This document shows positions 36,662 through 46,286 of a stretch of DNA of 64,000 nt, piece after piece. The stretch lies in NCBI GenBank assembly GCA_026707585.1, contig JAPOWQ010000029.1:231362-295361 (forward strand), given 5' to 3'. Numbering within the stretch: the first letter of the stretch is position 1; each line of letters starts with the position of its first letter. The translations under genes were made by a program, and so were the position numbers. Under the pieces are notes generated by a model. That model worked only from the letters and a program-made list of their open reading frames with translations, searched no databases and had not been told where the DNA came from. This stretch comes from Chloroflexota bacterium (GTDB lineage: Bacteria > Chloroflexota > UBA11872).

Positions 36662-36674
36662 GCGTTATGTAAAG
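36662..36674. repeat. 13-bp direct repeat, right copy
   Basis: GCGTTATGTAAAG, identical to 34776-34788. With the left copy it brackets the DUF2089/DUF4097-like pair in a 1.9-kb interval. It could be an insertion remnant or a regulatory site. Confidence 0.55.
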
Positions 36675-36681
36675 TTTCGGT

Positions 36682-37932
36682 TCACCTATACCGCGTCAGG
36701 ATTCCGGCCTGCCGCACCTGCTGCCATTGCTCATTGAACGCCGGGCTTCCGTCGTCCTCGTCGGTCGTCAGGGACACGCCCCGTTCAAATCCGGGCCGGC
36801 TGCCCGCCAGGAAGTCGGCTTCCATGTCGTCGTGTTCCGTGTACGCCGCCGACGATCCGTCCGCCCACCGCACGGTGTGAAGCATCCGCGGCAACTCGTG
36901 CGGCGAAACGTCCGGCCGTCGCAGCCGTTCCAACGCCTCCTCGTGCACCTCGATCCCGAGCCCTGGAGCTTCGGGAACCCGCATGTGTCCGCGCCGGATC
37001 TCCAACGTCTCTCGAATCAGGTCGTCCCGGTAGGTGTTCAGGCACGTTATGGCTGGCCATTGGGCCGCCGGCAGCACCGCGCCCAGGTGAGCGGTGAACG
37101 CCGTTGTGATCCCGGTACCCACAAGCTGTAGCCACAGCGGCATGTTCGCCTCATCTGCCATCGCCGCCTGATGCACAGTGCGCGCCGCACCCTGATTCAG
37201 CACCCACCCGTCGCAGACGCCCTCCTTGACGGCCGTAAGAAACGGCGGGTTGTCAAAGTGCATCGCAACCGGGCGGCGTAGCTTGGCCCGCAGCGAGCGG
37301 TTGCCTTCCACGTCATGCTGCGGAATCGGTGTCTCAAAAAAGTGCACCTTCGGAAACGCTTCCAGATCCTCTAGCACGTGCTGCGCCTGCCCCGCCGACA
37401 CCAGCAGGCTGTTGAAGTCCAGGTCGAACACGCAATGGTCCGGCGTTGCCTCGCTGATCGCCTGCGTCGCCGCGCGCAGGTCGTGCCAGGGCCGCGCCTT
37501 CAGCTTGAAGCTGGCGTACCCGGCCGCTACGGCGTCCTGCGTCTCACCCACCCACTCGTTCGCCGGCATGTCCCAGCACCACCAGGCGATCGGGCACCAG
37601 TCCCGCATCTTGTGGCCAAGCAGGCGATACGCGGGCACCCCGAGCGCCTTGCCGGCCAGGTCAAAGAGCGCCTGCTGCAATCCGGCCCCCATGCTGTCGT
37701 CCCACATCAGTTCGGCCGGGTTGCGCCCGATCGCCCGGTCGGCAGCCTCGTCCGAAACACGACCCCACGTGTAATGCGGAACCGTCTCGCCCCAACCAGT
37801 CAGGGCGTTGTCGGTCGTGACCTTGCACACCTCGATGATCGACCAGTCCGCGCACTTGCGCCGCATATGCCGACCGGGGCGCTGAGTGTGCCCGGCGTCG
37901 ACCGGAATCCGTTCAACCGAAACAATCTTCAT
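36682..37932 (-). CDS. enolase-superfamily protein (mandelate racemase / muconate lactonizing enzyme family)
   Basis: A 416-residue protein from ATG 37932 (MKIVSVERIPVD, the usual start of the family). The N-terminal capping domain includes GWGETVPHYTWG; the barrel has the catalytic K-x-K in FKLKARPW and metal-ligand candidates in FDLDFNSLL, FFETPIP and MHFDNPP. Members abstract a proton next to a carboxylate and dehydrate or racemise sugar acids; the substrate cannot be read from the sequence. Nearby sugar-related genes make a sugar-acid dehydratase plausible. The frame is open upstream, but that part has no similarity. Confidence 0.88.
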   Translation of the reverse strand: MKIVSVERIPVDAGHTQRPGRHMRRKCADWSIIEVCKVTTDNALTGWGETVPHYTWGRVSDEAADRAIGRNPAELMWDDSMGAGLQQALFDLAGKALGVPAYRLLGHKMRDWCPIAWWCWDMPANEWVGETQDAVAAGYASFKLKARPWHDLRAATQAISEATPDHCVFDLDFNSLLVSAGQAQHVLEDLEAFPKVHFFETPIPQHDVEGNRSLRAKLRRPVAMHFDNPPFLTAVKEGVCDGWVLNQGAARTVHQAAMADEANMPLWLQLVGTGITTAFTAHLGAVLPAAQWPAITCLNTYRDDLIRETLEIRRGHMRVPEAPGLGIEVHEEALERLRRPDVSPHELPRMLHTVRWADGSSAAYTEHDDMEADFLAGSRPGFERGVSLTTDEDDGSPAFNEQWQQVRQAGILTRYR

Positions 37933-38646
37933 GGCAGCAGCCCCACTCGCGCTCACCCGCGGGAGTCTCGCATGCGCGGCCGGCAGCGGAAACCTGCCCG
38001 GCAGCCGCCGTATCCCCCGCCGACAGTGCCAATGCAGTTGCGGGCGCCCGCGTATCTGCCCCTGGCTACCACTGTCTACCGGGCGACCCGCGTTCCGTGC
38101 GGCCACCTGGGATCTTCGAATCGCGGCCCTCTCTGATTTTGTTACCCCTGCTCCCAGCGCTTCTAAGTCGCCATCTTCGTGGACTGGATGCTGTCATGAG
38201 CCAACATCGGGTTGGGCGAACGAAGGCGTTTGATCCTTCGGCGGTCTACGGCTTCGTTCCTGGCCCTGGTGGCGTCCTTCTCGGTGACCCAGAACGACCG
38301 GTCGTATCGGGCTAGCTGCTCTTTCCGCCAAGACCGGCGGAGGCGGCTAGCGGGACGACGAGGGCGCGGGAAGGTGGTTGGATTCGGTTGGGTGCTGCTG
38401 GGTCACAGTGATGCCTCCGCCGCCCAGTGGCCGCGGGTCAGGGTGGCGGGACGGTGGGCCGGTCTCGGGATAGGGACAGGGTGGGCCTCAGCGCGGTTGG
38501 CCGGCGGTTGGTGGCTTTTTGTATTACGGGCGGGGGGCGGGTGGGGTGTTGCGGATGCGATCCGGGCGGGACATTCGGCTTCACTACGATGGCAGGGACC
38601 TCCTCGCGCATGAGCCCCTGCATCTGTCGGCGGGTTGCGAGTAGTG
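37933..38646. other. gene-free stretch
   Basis: No gene or strong repeat is supported in these 714 bases between the divergent enolase-superfamily gene and the first broken solute-binding protein gene. The second half (from about 38350) is strongly G-rich on the plus strand and frames there look like low-complexity shadows. Promoters for both flanking genes should lie here. Confidence 0.5.
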
Positions 38647-40270
38647 GTGAGCGAACCACGGATGGTGGGTGCGGGACGGTTGCCGGGTTTGGGGCGGCGG
38701 GTTTCGCGGCGGCGGGTGCTTGGGTTGGCTGGAGTGCTTGGCCTGGGAACCGCCGGAGTGGCGGCGTTGGCGGGGTGTGAGGAGCTGCGGGCCACTCAAC
38801 AGGTTGCAACGCCGGCGGCGAACGAGGTGACGGCGCCGCCGGCTGAGCGAGTCGTCGAAGAGTCGGCCGGTCAAGTCGTCACCAGAAGAGCGAAGGTCGA
38901 AGTTGAGCAACGTGAGACAGGGCACTTTTGCGAGTTGGTGCCTGCTGCCGTGCGGCCAGAGACAAGACCGTTGTCAAGTTGGGTTGACGTCCGATTCGCG
39001 ACCAACCACACAGCGGGCCCACGCCGTGCGGCGATGCGGTGGGGGTTGGCAGAGTTCGCCAAGCATTACCCGGAAATCATCGTCACGTTGGTACCGGCCG
39101 CCAGCCTGACCGGCAGTGCTGCCGCCCAGTTTTTTGAGGATTCGGCGCCGAACTTGACGACGCTCTCGCAGGCGGACTTCCATCGGTTACACGAAGCGGG
39201 CGCGTTCACGGAAATCACCAATGAGTTGGCCAAGCGGGACGACTTCCAGCCGGAGGACTATTACTTCATCCCGGACGCGTACACGTTCAACCACATGGAC
39301 CACTCGTTCCCACCGCCGTCTGAAATGTTGGGTGCCCAGTTCGGTATGCCGTTCCAGATCGACATCAGCGGCTTTATTGGGCAACACTTCTTTGGCCGAG
39401 GCAGCGGGCGTGACCCTACCGGACAGCGAAGGGGGATGGACCTGGGAGAGTTGGACCGAGTGGGACGCCATGATGACGGACCCCGAAATCGGGGCATACG
39501 GCACCCTGGCGCCAAACGACTTCGCGTCTCAGTACATGCCGCAGATGTATTCAAATGGCGTGGCCAAGCCGTTTAACGACCGGCTTACACGAACGATGTT
39601 CGATCTGCCGGAGGCCGGCGAGGCCTGGGAGTACATGACCGGAAAGATCTTCGAACATAAGGCGTCGCCCCCTGCCGGTCTGATCAGGGAGCTTAGCGGC
39701 GAGTACAGCGACCCGTTTACCGCGGGCAAAATCGGAATCTGGCCGTCGGATCGCGCGTCCTCGACCGGATTCGCGACTCCGCAGATCAAGAATCGGTTCG
39801 CCTGGACGCTGCTACCGGAAGTGATCGCGGCCAGAGGCGGTCCGCCGGGACATACCTGGCGCGAACACGCCAACCTCGCGACGATCCAGGCCGAACGAGA
39901 GGGAGTGATCGAGGGGTCTACATCTCTCGCGGTGTACCTGGCTGGTGAGGAGTTTCAGTGCCGTGTCGGCATTGACCGTGGCCACATGTCGGTGCAGAGG
40001 GCTGAGCTTGGCTCGCCTGCGTCCGTGGCTCCGCCGCCGGAAGGAATGAAGTGGCTGAAGGTCTACGCCGACCGTCCCACCAACCGGGGTCTCTTTCCGT
40101 TCAGAACCTGGAGGGACTGGTATGAAAAGCACCGGGAGCTCGCCCGGATGGCTTGGACGGGGCAGCAGACGCCGGCGAAGTCGCTGGAGGCGTGCCAAGC
40201 GTGGGGGTTTGAGCACTTTTCGACGTATGAGGGTCCGCGCCCGTTTGTGGCTGAGCCGGTGTATCCGTAG
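38647..40270 (+). pseudogene. extracellular solute-binding protein, paralog 1, frameshifted
   Basis: The first 245 residues (Tat-type start GLGRRVSRRRVLGL, lipobox LAGC, then VDVRFATNHTAGPR) read in one frame up to FQIDISGFIG near 39378. The match to the intact paralog (47724-49238) then continues in the +1 frame with NTSLAEAAGVTLPDSEGGW and runs to GPRPFVAEPVYP at 40270. An extra base in the GGG at 39379-39381 explains the shift. The gene would bind an oligosaccharide or similar solute for an ABC importer (family 1). It is either a pseudogene or carries a sequencing error. GTG 38647 parallels the start of paralog 2. Confidence 0.88.
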
Positions 40271-40288
40271 GTGGGAGTGGGAAGAGCG

Positions 40289-41815
40289 GTGAGCGAGGGA
40301 CGGTTGCCGGGGTTGGGGCGGCGGGTTTCGCGGCGGGGGGTGGTGGGGTTGGTGGGGCGGTTGGGATTGGGGGTTGGTGGAGCGGCGCTAGCCGGTCTGC
40401 GGCTAGCGCCCCCCAAGAAGGTCAACGCGGCGGATGACGGATCGGCAGCAGACGGCGCCCATGGGGTTAGTGCCGACGAACGTCCAATCTCGCCGGAGAG
40501 TGTTGAAGTCCGGTATTGGACGGACCACCTTTCGGGACCGCGTGGCGCCGCGTTGCAGTGGGGCCTCGATAGATTCGCGCAGTTGAACCCGCGAATCAAT
40601 CTCAGGCTCGAGACTGCCACCGCGGGCGCTCCCACGCCGCCATCGCGACTGAACGCGGTGCCCCATGCGAACGTGGCATTGGTCTCGCAGACTGGCTTTG
40701 TGCGTCATCGCGAGATTGGGCACTTCATGCGAATCAATGACCTGCTGCTCAAGCTCGGAAGCGAACGGTTGCTTCAGGAGCCCGTCGCAGCGCAGTACTT
40801 CGTTCCCGACGCGTTCACCGACGACGAACTCGATCACTCGTTCCCGCCGTCGCCGGCGCCGGAAGGCCTGGCGTATCCGGATCAGTTTGGGATGCCCTTC
40901 GAGCTGTCAATCAGCGGGTTCCTGGCCAACACTTCGCTGGCCGAGGACGCCGGGGTGCGTCTGCCGGACAGCGAGAACTCGTGGACCTGGGACGACTGGT
41001 CCGAATGGGACGCGATGATGACAGATCCGGAGACCGGGACGTTTGGCACATGGGCGCGGGATGACTACGCGGGTCAGTACATGCCGCAGATGTACACAAA
41101 CGGACTGAAGAAGCCGTTCGACGACGGCTTGACCAAGACGATGTACGACCAGCCGGAAGCCCTGGAGGCGTGGACTTACCTGATCGACAAGGTCATTGAG
41201 CACCAGACTGCGCCCACGGTCGGTCAGACCAAATCGCTAGCCGGCGAATACGGCGATCCGTTTTCCGCCGGCACGATCGGCATCTGGCCGACCGACCAGG
41301 TCTCGATCACCGGCCACTACAGTCCCCAGATCAGAGACCGGTTCGAGTGGACACTGCTGCCGGAAGTCGTCGCGCCTGGCGGCGGTCCACCGGGGCATTC
41401 GTGGTCAATGCGGGCAAATCTGGTGTTAGCGAACGCGCACCGGGCTCATGAACCCGAAGCTGCGGTGGAGTTCGTTCAGTTTCTCGCGGGGCCGGAATAC
41501 CAGGGCCGAGTTGGAATCGATCGCGGCCACGTGCCGGTGCACAGGGCAGTCTTTGACGCGCCGGAGTCGCTCGCGCGGCCACCGTACGGTATGAAGTGGC
41601 TGCAGGTGTATGCGGAACGGCCGGACAACCGGAGTCCGTAGTCGTTTGAGGGCTGGGAGCGGTGGTGGCGGCATCACAAGGGGCTGGCCTGGAAGGGATG
41701 GTTTGGGACGCAGTCGGCCGAGGAGTCGCTGGCAGCGTGCCAGGCGTGGGGCGAGAGGTTCTTCGCGTTCTACGACGGGCCGCGGCCGTATGTGCGTGAG
41801 CCGGTGTATGCGTAG
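40289..41815 (+). pseudogene. extracellular solute-binding protein, paralog 2, interrupted by in-frame TAG
   Basis: Encodes 450 residues similar to paralogs 1 and 3 (SVEVRYWTDHLSGPR, DQFGMPFELSISGFLANTS, ENSWTWDDWSEWD, MPQMYTNGLKKPFDD), then TAG at 41639-41641. The same frame continues for 57 codons and ends GPRPYVREPVYA, the family's usual C-terminus. The twin-arginine start (RRVSRRGVVGL) is kept, but the lipobox cysteine is gone: ALAGL replaces ALAGC. Loss of both the anchor and the C-terminus indicates decay. It follows paralog 1 after 18 bases, so a tandem duplication is likely. Confidence 0.88.
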
Positions 41816-42163
41816 GTGGGGTCTCGGAGCGAGCTGATGGCGAGGGGGTTCTTGGGCACAGGGCGGTGGGGCAAGGCTCGCCGGCAGTCGAAGTTCGGGG
41901 TTCAGCTGACTTCCGGCGCCGTTTACCGGAGGTTGGAGTTTGTACTTAACGGCGAGGCGGGAGTTGGTGGTGTGTGGCGGCGCAAGGACTCGGTGGGCTG
42001 CTGACGGAGGCGCAGCGGAGTTTCAGGCGGCATCACTTGCGATCAGCGCTTGATAGTTCGGCAACGTCGCCTCGCGTTGCGCACCAGACACCCGCTGATT
42101 ACGACCGGACCGGATCTGCCTGGGACCTGGGCGCGGCCCCAATGCACGCAGATATACAGCCAC
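41816..42163. other. gene-free stretch
   Basis: These 348 bases lie between the end of the second broken solute-binding protein gene and the end of the RES toxin gene, which converge. No gene is supported. A short frame near 42145 reads CTQIYSHL, reminiscent of the end of tyrosine recombinases, but too little surrounds it to call a relic. Confidence 0.5.
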
Positions 42164-42715
42164 CTACGGGGACTCTGTCACCCCAAGTCGGGGAAGCGCC
42201 GTCCAGGCCTCGAAGTGTTGAGGCACAAGCCGTGAATCGGGCTGCAGCCGGTCGGCGAAGACGGCGATCGTGGCCCCGACGCTTGTGGCGGACGGGGCAA
42301 GCACGCTCTCGAACCCGAGATGGTGGGCCGCCATTGCGACCTCCTGACATCGCCTCGGATCGTCGCTACGGATCGCATCCAGGCTCAGTCCCACCGCCGC
42401 ACGGGTTGCCGGATCATGGAGGTCGAGGCACATCGAAAGTTTCAAGTCGAAGCGATAGACGGCCCTCGGGAGCATGTCCTCGGGCTGGATCGCGAACCGA
42501 CGAGCCGTTCGCCGGAGTTCGGCCAGCACCGTCGGTAGATCAATCGCCAGATAGAGCGTCGGAAAGCTCAGTGGCGGATTCCAGCGTCCCCCGTGGACTC
42601 GGGCTCCTTCGCCCGCGATGGGTGACTGCGTCACCGACAGATGGCGATAGGCACGTCCACGAAAGGCAACGGGGTCAAGGGCACCAATGGACTCGACGGT
42701 CGCGGGATCCAGCAC
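42164..42715 (-). CDS. RES-domain toxin
   Basis: A 183-residue RES-family protein. Conserved features are the arginine in FRGRAYRHLS near residue 20, GGRWNPPLSFPTLYLA (the RES core) near 43 and ALAELRR-like VLAELRRTARR. RES toxins of type II systems degrade NAD+ (for example MbcT). The gene follows the Xre antitoxin gene after 5 bases on the same strand, as expected for the pair. The C-terminus is slightly extended compared with typical members. Confidence 0.88.
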   Translation of the reverse strand: MLDPATVESIGALDPVAFRGRAYRHLSVTQSPIAGEGARVHGGRWNPPLSFPTLYLAIDLPTVLAELRRTARRFAIQPEDMLPRAVYRFDLKLSMCLDLHDPATRAAVGLSLDAIRSDDPRRCQEVAMAAHHLGFESVLAPSATSVGATIAVFADRLQPDSRLVPQHFEAWTALPRLGVTESP

Positions 42716-42720
42716 GGTCG

Positions 42721-43176
42721 CTAGACGAAGACACCCTCGGCGAGCGCGTCGATTGCCCCCAGCACCTCGCGATAGCGGCCTTCGGCAAGCAACTCGGCCG
42801 GCTTTCGATGCTCGAGGGCTGGAATTGGGGAGTAGAGCCAGTCGTAGGCGCTCTGACCGTGAACGGTCCTGGACAAGGCGTCGAGTACCGCGACGAGTTC
42901 AAGAATGCGCTCGCGCGTATCACGCCGGGGGGCCGTCTCGGCCTGGAGCCAGCGCGCCACGGTGCGCGGGCTGGCCCCGAGGATGCGGGCCAGGTCCGCC
43001 TGATCAAGACGTACATCGGTCGCCACCTGGCCAAGACGTTCTGCAAGAAGCATCGCCGTCACCAACTCTGTCGGGATTCTGTCGCTAATTATGGCATGAG
43101 AATGACCACGGTTGCGACGGAAAGCAGCCGACCGCCAGCCACTAGGCAACGCAGTAGCTGACCGAACTGTAGGCAC
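42721..43176 (-). CDS. Xre/MbcA/ParS-type antitoxin
   Basis: A 151-residue protein with a central helix-turn-helix (LDQADLARILGASPRTVARW, near residues 58-77) and a C-terminal toxin-binding domain ending YDWLYSPIPALEHRKPAELL and a short helix. This is the arrangement of antitoxins paired with RES toxins. The C-terminal tail would block the toxin's active site. The start is uncertain: the first 35 residues are not similar to the family, and an internal start such as the methionine near residue 42 is possible. Confidence 0.85.
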   Translation of the reverse strand: MPTVRSATALPSGWRSAAFRRNRGHSHAIISDRIPTELVTAMLLAERLGQVATDVRLDQADLARILGASPRTVARWLQAETAPRRDTRERILELVAVLDALSRTVHGQSAYDWLYSPIPALEHRKPAELLAEGRYREVLGAIDALAEGVFV

Positions 43177-43352
43177 GAGACGCGCAAGAACGTGATGGGA
43201 CTCGTAGGTCGGCGGTTTCGAAGTTGCCGCGTGGCTGCCGAGGTCAGATGGCGGCCGCGGGCGACCGCGTCGTACAGGTGTGATCCGTGGTTCCGATCGG
43301 GTCAGAGGCTGGCGCGGCCTTGGTCAGGCGGGGATTGCCGGTCGGTTGGTGG

Positions 43353-44999
43353 CTAGTTGACGATGAAGCCGGGGTAGCCGTTGTCGGCCACTTCGTTGCA
43401 TCTTTTGCGGTAGGGGCCGACGCCGCCGGGGTAGGGCATGAAGACGCGGGGTTTGCCGGGGATGTTGGCGCCGAGGTACCAGGAGTTGGCGTGGACGTAG
43501 AGGGTGGTGTTGGCGACTTCGGTGACGTGGGCGACCCATCGTTCCTCGGCCTGGGGATTGGCTTCGGCGGTCTCGACATCCCGCTCGCGCATCCAGGTGA
43601 TGAAGTCGGCGATGAAGTCGATGTGCTGCTCGATGCTGACGGGCATATTGCTGAGGACGGAGGGGCTGCCGGGGCCGGTGATCATGAACATGTTGGGGAA
43701 GCCGGCGACCTGGAGGCCGAGGTAGGTCTTTGGTCCTTCCGACCATTTCCGGCGTAGCGCCAGGCCTTTGCGGCCGCGGATGTCGATCTTGAAGAAGGTG
43801 CCAGTCATGGCGTCGAAGCCGGTGGCGAAGACGATGACGTCGAGCCGAATGTCCTGCTCGGTGGTGCGGATGCCGGTGGGCGTGATTTGCCGGATGGGGG
43901 TTTGGCGCAGGTCGACGAGGTGGACGTTGTCGCGGTTGTAGGTGGCGTAGTAGCCGGTGTCTAGCAGGCCGCGCTTGGCGCCAAAGGGGTGGTCGTGGGG
44001 GAGGAGCTTTTGGCAGGTTTCGGGGTCCTTGACGATCTGACGGATCTTGTTGCGGATGAAGTCGGCGGCGGTGTCGTTGGCGGCCCGGTTAGTCATGATG
44101 TCGGCGAATGAGCCGCCGCTGAATTCGTAGCCGCCCTTTTCCCACTGCTCCTCGAAGATCCGATTGCGCTCGGCTTCGGTGACGGCCAGGGCGGATTGCT
44201 CGATGGGTGCGCGCCCGCCGCCGCCCTGGCTCCAGCGGGCTTTCTCGAGGATCTCCTCGTAGTTGGGCTTGACCTCTTCCTCGATGAACCGGCGGTCGGC
44301 GGCGCGGTGGCGGGCGGGGACGGTGAATTGGGGCGTGCGCTGGAAGACGGTGAGGCTGCTGGCCTGTTTGGCGATGACGGGGATGGACTGGACGCCGCTG
44401 GAGCCGGTGCCGATGACGCCGACGCGCTTGCCGGTGAAGTCCACGGGGTCGTGGGGCCAGGCGCCGGTGTGGTACCAGTCGCCCTGGAAGTCGTCCAAGC
44501 CCTCGATCGGCGGGACGTTGCTGGTGGAGATGCAGCCGATGGCGGTGATGAGGTACCGGGCCGTGACGCGGTCGCCCCGGTCGGTGGTGATCTCCCAGCG
44601 ATTGGCATCTTCGTGGAATGTCGCGGCGGTGACGCGGGTGTCGAATTGGATGTTGCGGCGAAGGTCAAAGCGGTCGGCGACGTGCTCGAGGTAGGAGAGG
44701 ATTTCGGGCTGCTCGGGGTACTTGCCGCTCCACGTCCAGTCCTGGAGCAGTTCCTTGGAGAACGAGTAGCAGTAGATGTAGCTCTCGGAGTCGCAGCGGG
44801 CGCCGGGGTAGCGGTTCCAGTACCAGGTGCCGCCGACGCCGCTGCCGGTCTCGTAGACTTGGACGGCGAGGCCCATGACGTCGCGCAGGCGGTGGAGCAT
44901 GCCCAGGCCGGAGAAGCCGGCGCCGATGACGACGGCGTCGAAGTCAGGGCCGTTCCCTAGGCCAGCCACTTGATTGCCTCGGCGGTTGCACGCATCCAA
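43353..44999 (-). CDS. Baeyer-Villiger-type flavin monooxygenase
   Basis: A 548-residue FAD- and NADPH-binding protein. The first Rossmann motif is VVIGAGFSGLG near residue 24, the second VGVIGTGSSGVQ near residue 185. The Baeyer-Villiger signature F-x-G-x3-H-x3-W-P is present as FQGDWYHTGAWP, with GGTWYWNRYPGARCD upstream, as in cyclohexanone or phenylacetone monooxygenases. It inserts oxygen next to a ketone; the substrate is unknown. Its start lies close to the cluster of tiny lipoprotein genes on the same strand. GTG ten codons downstream is an alternative start. Confidence 0.92.
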   Translation of the reverse strand: MDACNRRGNQVAGLGNGPDFDAVVIGAGFSGLGMLHRLRDVMGLAVQVYETGSGVGGTWYWNRYPGARCDSESYIYCYSFSKELLQDWTWSGKYPEQPEILSYLEHVADRFDLRRNIQFDTRVTAATFHEDANRWEITTDRGDRVTARYLITAIGCISTSNVPPIEGLDDFQGDWYHTGAWPHDPVDFTGKRVGVIGTGSSGVQSIPVIAKQASSLTVFQRTPQFTVPARHRAADRRFIEEEVKPNYEEILEKARWSQGGGGRAPIEQSALAVTEAERNRIFEEQWEKGGYEFSGGSFADIMTNRAANDTAADFIRNKIRQIVKDPETCQKLLPHDHPFGAKRGLLDTGYYATYNRDNVHLVDLRQTPIRQITPTGIRTTEQDIRLDVIVFATGFDAMTGTFFKIDIRGRKGLALRRKWSEGPKTYLGLQVAGFPNMFMITGPGSPSVLSNMPVSIEQHIDFIADFITWMRERDVETAEANPQAEERWVAHVTEVANTTLYVHANSWYLGANIPGKPRVFMPYPGGVGPYRKRCNEVADNGYPGFIVN

Positions 45000-45097
45000 C
45001 CGGCTCGCACGACTCAGCCCCGCGCGGTCTTACTGTACGCGCAATCGCCTGTCCATGAGGCCGGAGTATTGGATGCGGTAGGCAGGGGCTCCTGGGT

Positions 45098-45310
45098 CTA
45101 GCGGAAGGTCTGCATCTTGTAGTTGCCGCTGGCGTCCTTTTCGGCACCGGGGAAGTTGTACTTGTCGCGGGTTAGCTTCTCTTCCTCGCCGCAAGCGGCC
45201 AGGGCGGCAAGGACACCACCGGACGCGGCGAGGAGGAGGCCCAGACGGCGGCGGGAGAGCTGGCCGGTGGGGCGGCGGGTGGATTCATGGCGGGGAGCCA
45301 GGTCGTTCAT
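45098..45310 (-). CDS. tiny Tat-type lipoprotein, family member A
   Basis: A 70-residue protein: a basic start with LSRRRLGLLLAAS, a hydrophobic segment and a lipobox LAAC. After the cysteine only about 31 residues remain, rich in charged residues, with KYNFPGAEKDASGNYK. That core matches six other small proteins nearby (Y-x-FPG-x2-KD-x2-G-x-Y). The product should be a lipid-anchored, largely extended peptide on the outer face of the membrane. No known family was recognised. Confidence 0.72.
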   Translation of the reverse strand: MNDLAPRHESTRRPTGQLSRRRLGLLLAASGGVLAALAACGEEEKLTRDKYNFPGAEKDASGNYKMQTFR

Positions 45311-45438
45311 TTCGTGTCTCTCGTGCGGGTGGGCGTCGGTGCATCCGGCGGCGGGTTCGCTCCCTAATTTACAAGCCCCAGACCGGGGCGGGGTTGGCGT
45401 TGAGGCCGCCGGCTTCAGTTCAGCGCCGGGCGAATGCG

Positions 45439-45723
45439 CTATTGGGCGTTGCGCATCTGGTAGTTGCCGGTGCTGTCCTTCCTGGCGCCGGGGAAATCGT
45501 AGTTATCGCGGGTGAGTTTCTGCTCGCCGCAGGCGGCCAGGGTGGCAAGCGCACCGGCGGAGACGGCGAGCAGGGCAACGAGCCGGCGGCGGGGGAGTTG
45601 GGCGGCAGGGTGGGGACTGGCGTGAGGATTGGACTCGTTGCGGAGGTCAAGTACTTTCGTGCCCCGACTCCCGTGCGTCGTGGCGGCGACGCGGCCTACG
45701 GCTGGTGCGATTTTGTCCGCCAA
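45439..45723 (-). CDS. tiny Tat-type lipoprotein, family member B
   Basis: A frame of 94 residues; start TTG 45723 is uncertain and the true start may lie closer to LPRRRLVALL. The signal segment ends in LAAC and the mature part is about 30 residues with KLTRDNYDFPGARKDSTGNY, most similar to member A (shared KLTRD and NYxFPG). The two are probably a recent duplication. No enzymatic motif. Confidence 0.65.
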   Translation of the reverse strand: MADKIAPAVGRVAATTHGSRGTKVLDLRNESNPHASPHPAAQLPRRRLVALLAVSAGALATLAACGEQKLTRDNYDFPGARKDSTGNYQMRNAQ

Positions 45724-45744
45724 TCCGCGAGCTGGTGGTGGCTT

Positions 45745-45969
45745 CTAGACGCGGCTGCCGCCGCCGAAGCCTTTGCCGTCGCGGTTCTTGCCCGGGAACG
45801 TATAGCCGCCGCCCGGCTTGTACCTGTCATCGTCACCACATCCCGCCAGGGCCGCGAGGGCCCCGGCCCCGATCACGAGCAGGAGGCCGAGCGAACGCCG
45901 GGATAGGGTTCCAGCCGACAGCGGGTTGGCGCGGGTGGCGACGGCTTGTGGCGTCTTCGCGGTTGGCAT
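45745..45969 (-). CDS. tiny Tat-type lipoprotein, family member C
   Basis: A 74-residue protein with LSRRSLGLLLVIG, lipobox LAGC and a mature part of about 31 residues: an acidic start, then YKPGGGYTFPGKNRDGKG and a glycine-rich end. It differs from A and B by the KPGGG before the tyrosine, as in D and F. AAGGG lies upstream of ATG 45969. Confidence 0.7.
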   Translation of the reverse strand: MPTAKTPQAVATRANPLSAGTLSRRSLGLLLVIGAGALAALAGCGDDDRYKPGGGYTFPGKNRDGKGFGGGSRV

Positions 45970-46008
45970 TTTGGCGAATCCCTTCGGTTCAGCGGCGCAC
46001 GAACGCCG

Positions 46009-46233
46009 CTAGATGTTGCGCATGCGGTAGTTGCCGGTTTCGTCTTTCTTGGCGCCGGGGAACTTGTAGCCGCCGCCCGGCTTGAGGGTTTCATCCTCGC
46101 CGCATCCGGCCAGCACTGTGAGGGCGGCAGCCGATGCGGCAAGCAGGAGAACAAGGCGGCGGCGCGACAATTTGTCAGCGAGACGCCGGTCGGCATGAAG
46201 GGCCGACGGGCGTCGTCGCGCAGGCGCCTTCAT
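46009..46233 (-). CDS. tiny Tat-type lipoprotein, family member D
   Basis: A 74-residue protein from ATG 46233, which has AGGAG about 9 bases upstream; a longer frame upstream overlaps the Gfo/Idh gene and is not supported. KLSRRRLVLLLAAS precedes the lipobox LAGC. The mature part carries LKPGGGYKFPGAKKDETG, the best example of the family motif, and ends YRMRNI, similar to member B's YQMRNA. Confidence 0.75.
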   Translation of the reverse strand: MKAPARRRPSALHADRRLADKLSRRRLVLLLAASAAALTVLAGCGEDETLKPGGGYKFPGAKKDETGNYRMRNI

Positions 46234-46286
46234 TGTTTCACTCCTGTTCGTGCGCGGGGATGCGGCTGGCGGTCGGTGCATTGATG

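Noticed and set aside
38212-38613. A 133-codon frame in the gap before the broken solute-binding protein gene
   Set aside because: Low-complexity Gly/Arg/Ala composition in a G-rich stretch and no ribosome site.
42050-42235. Possible relic of a tyrosine recombinase (CTQIYSHL)
   Set aside because: Only eight residues resemble the motif; the rest does not align, so it may be chance.
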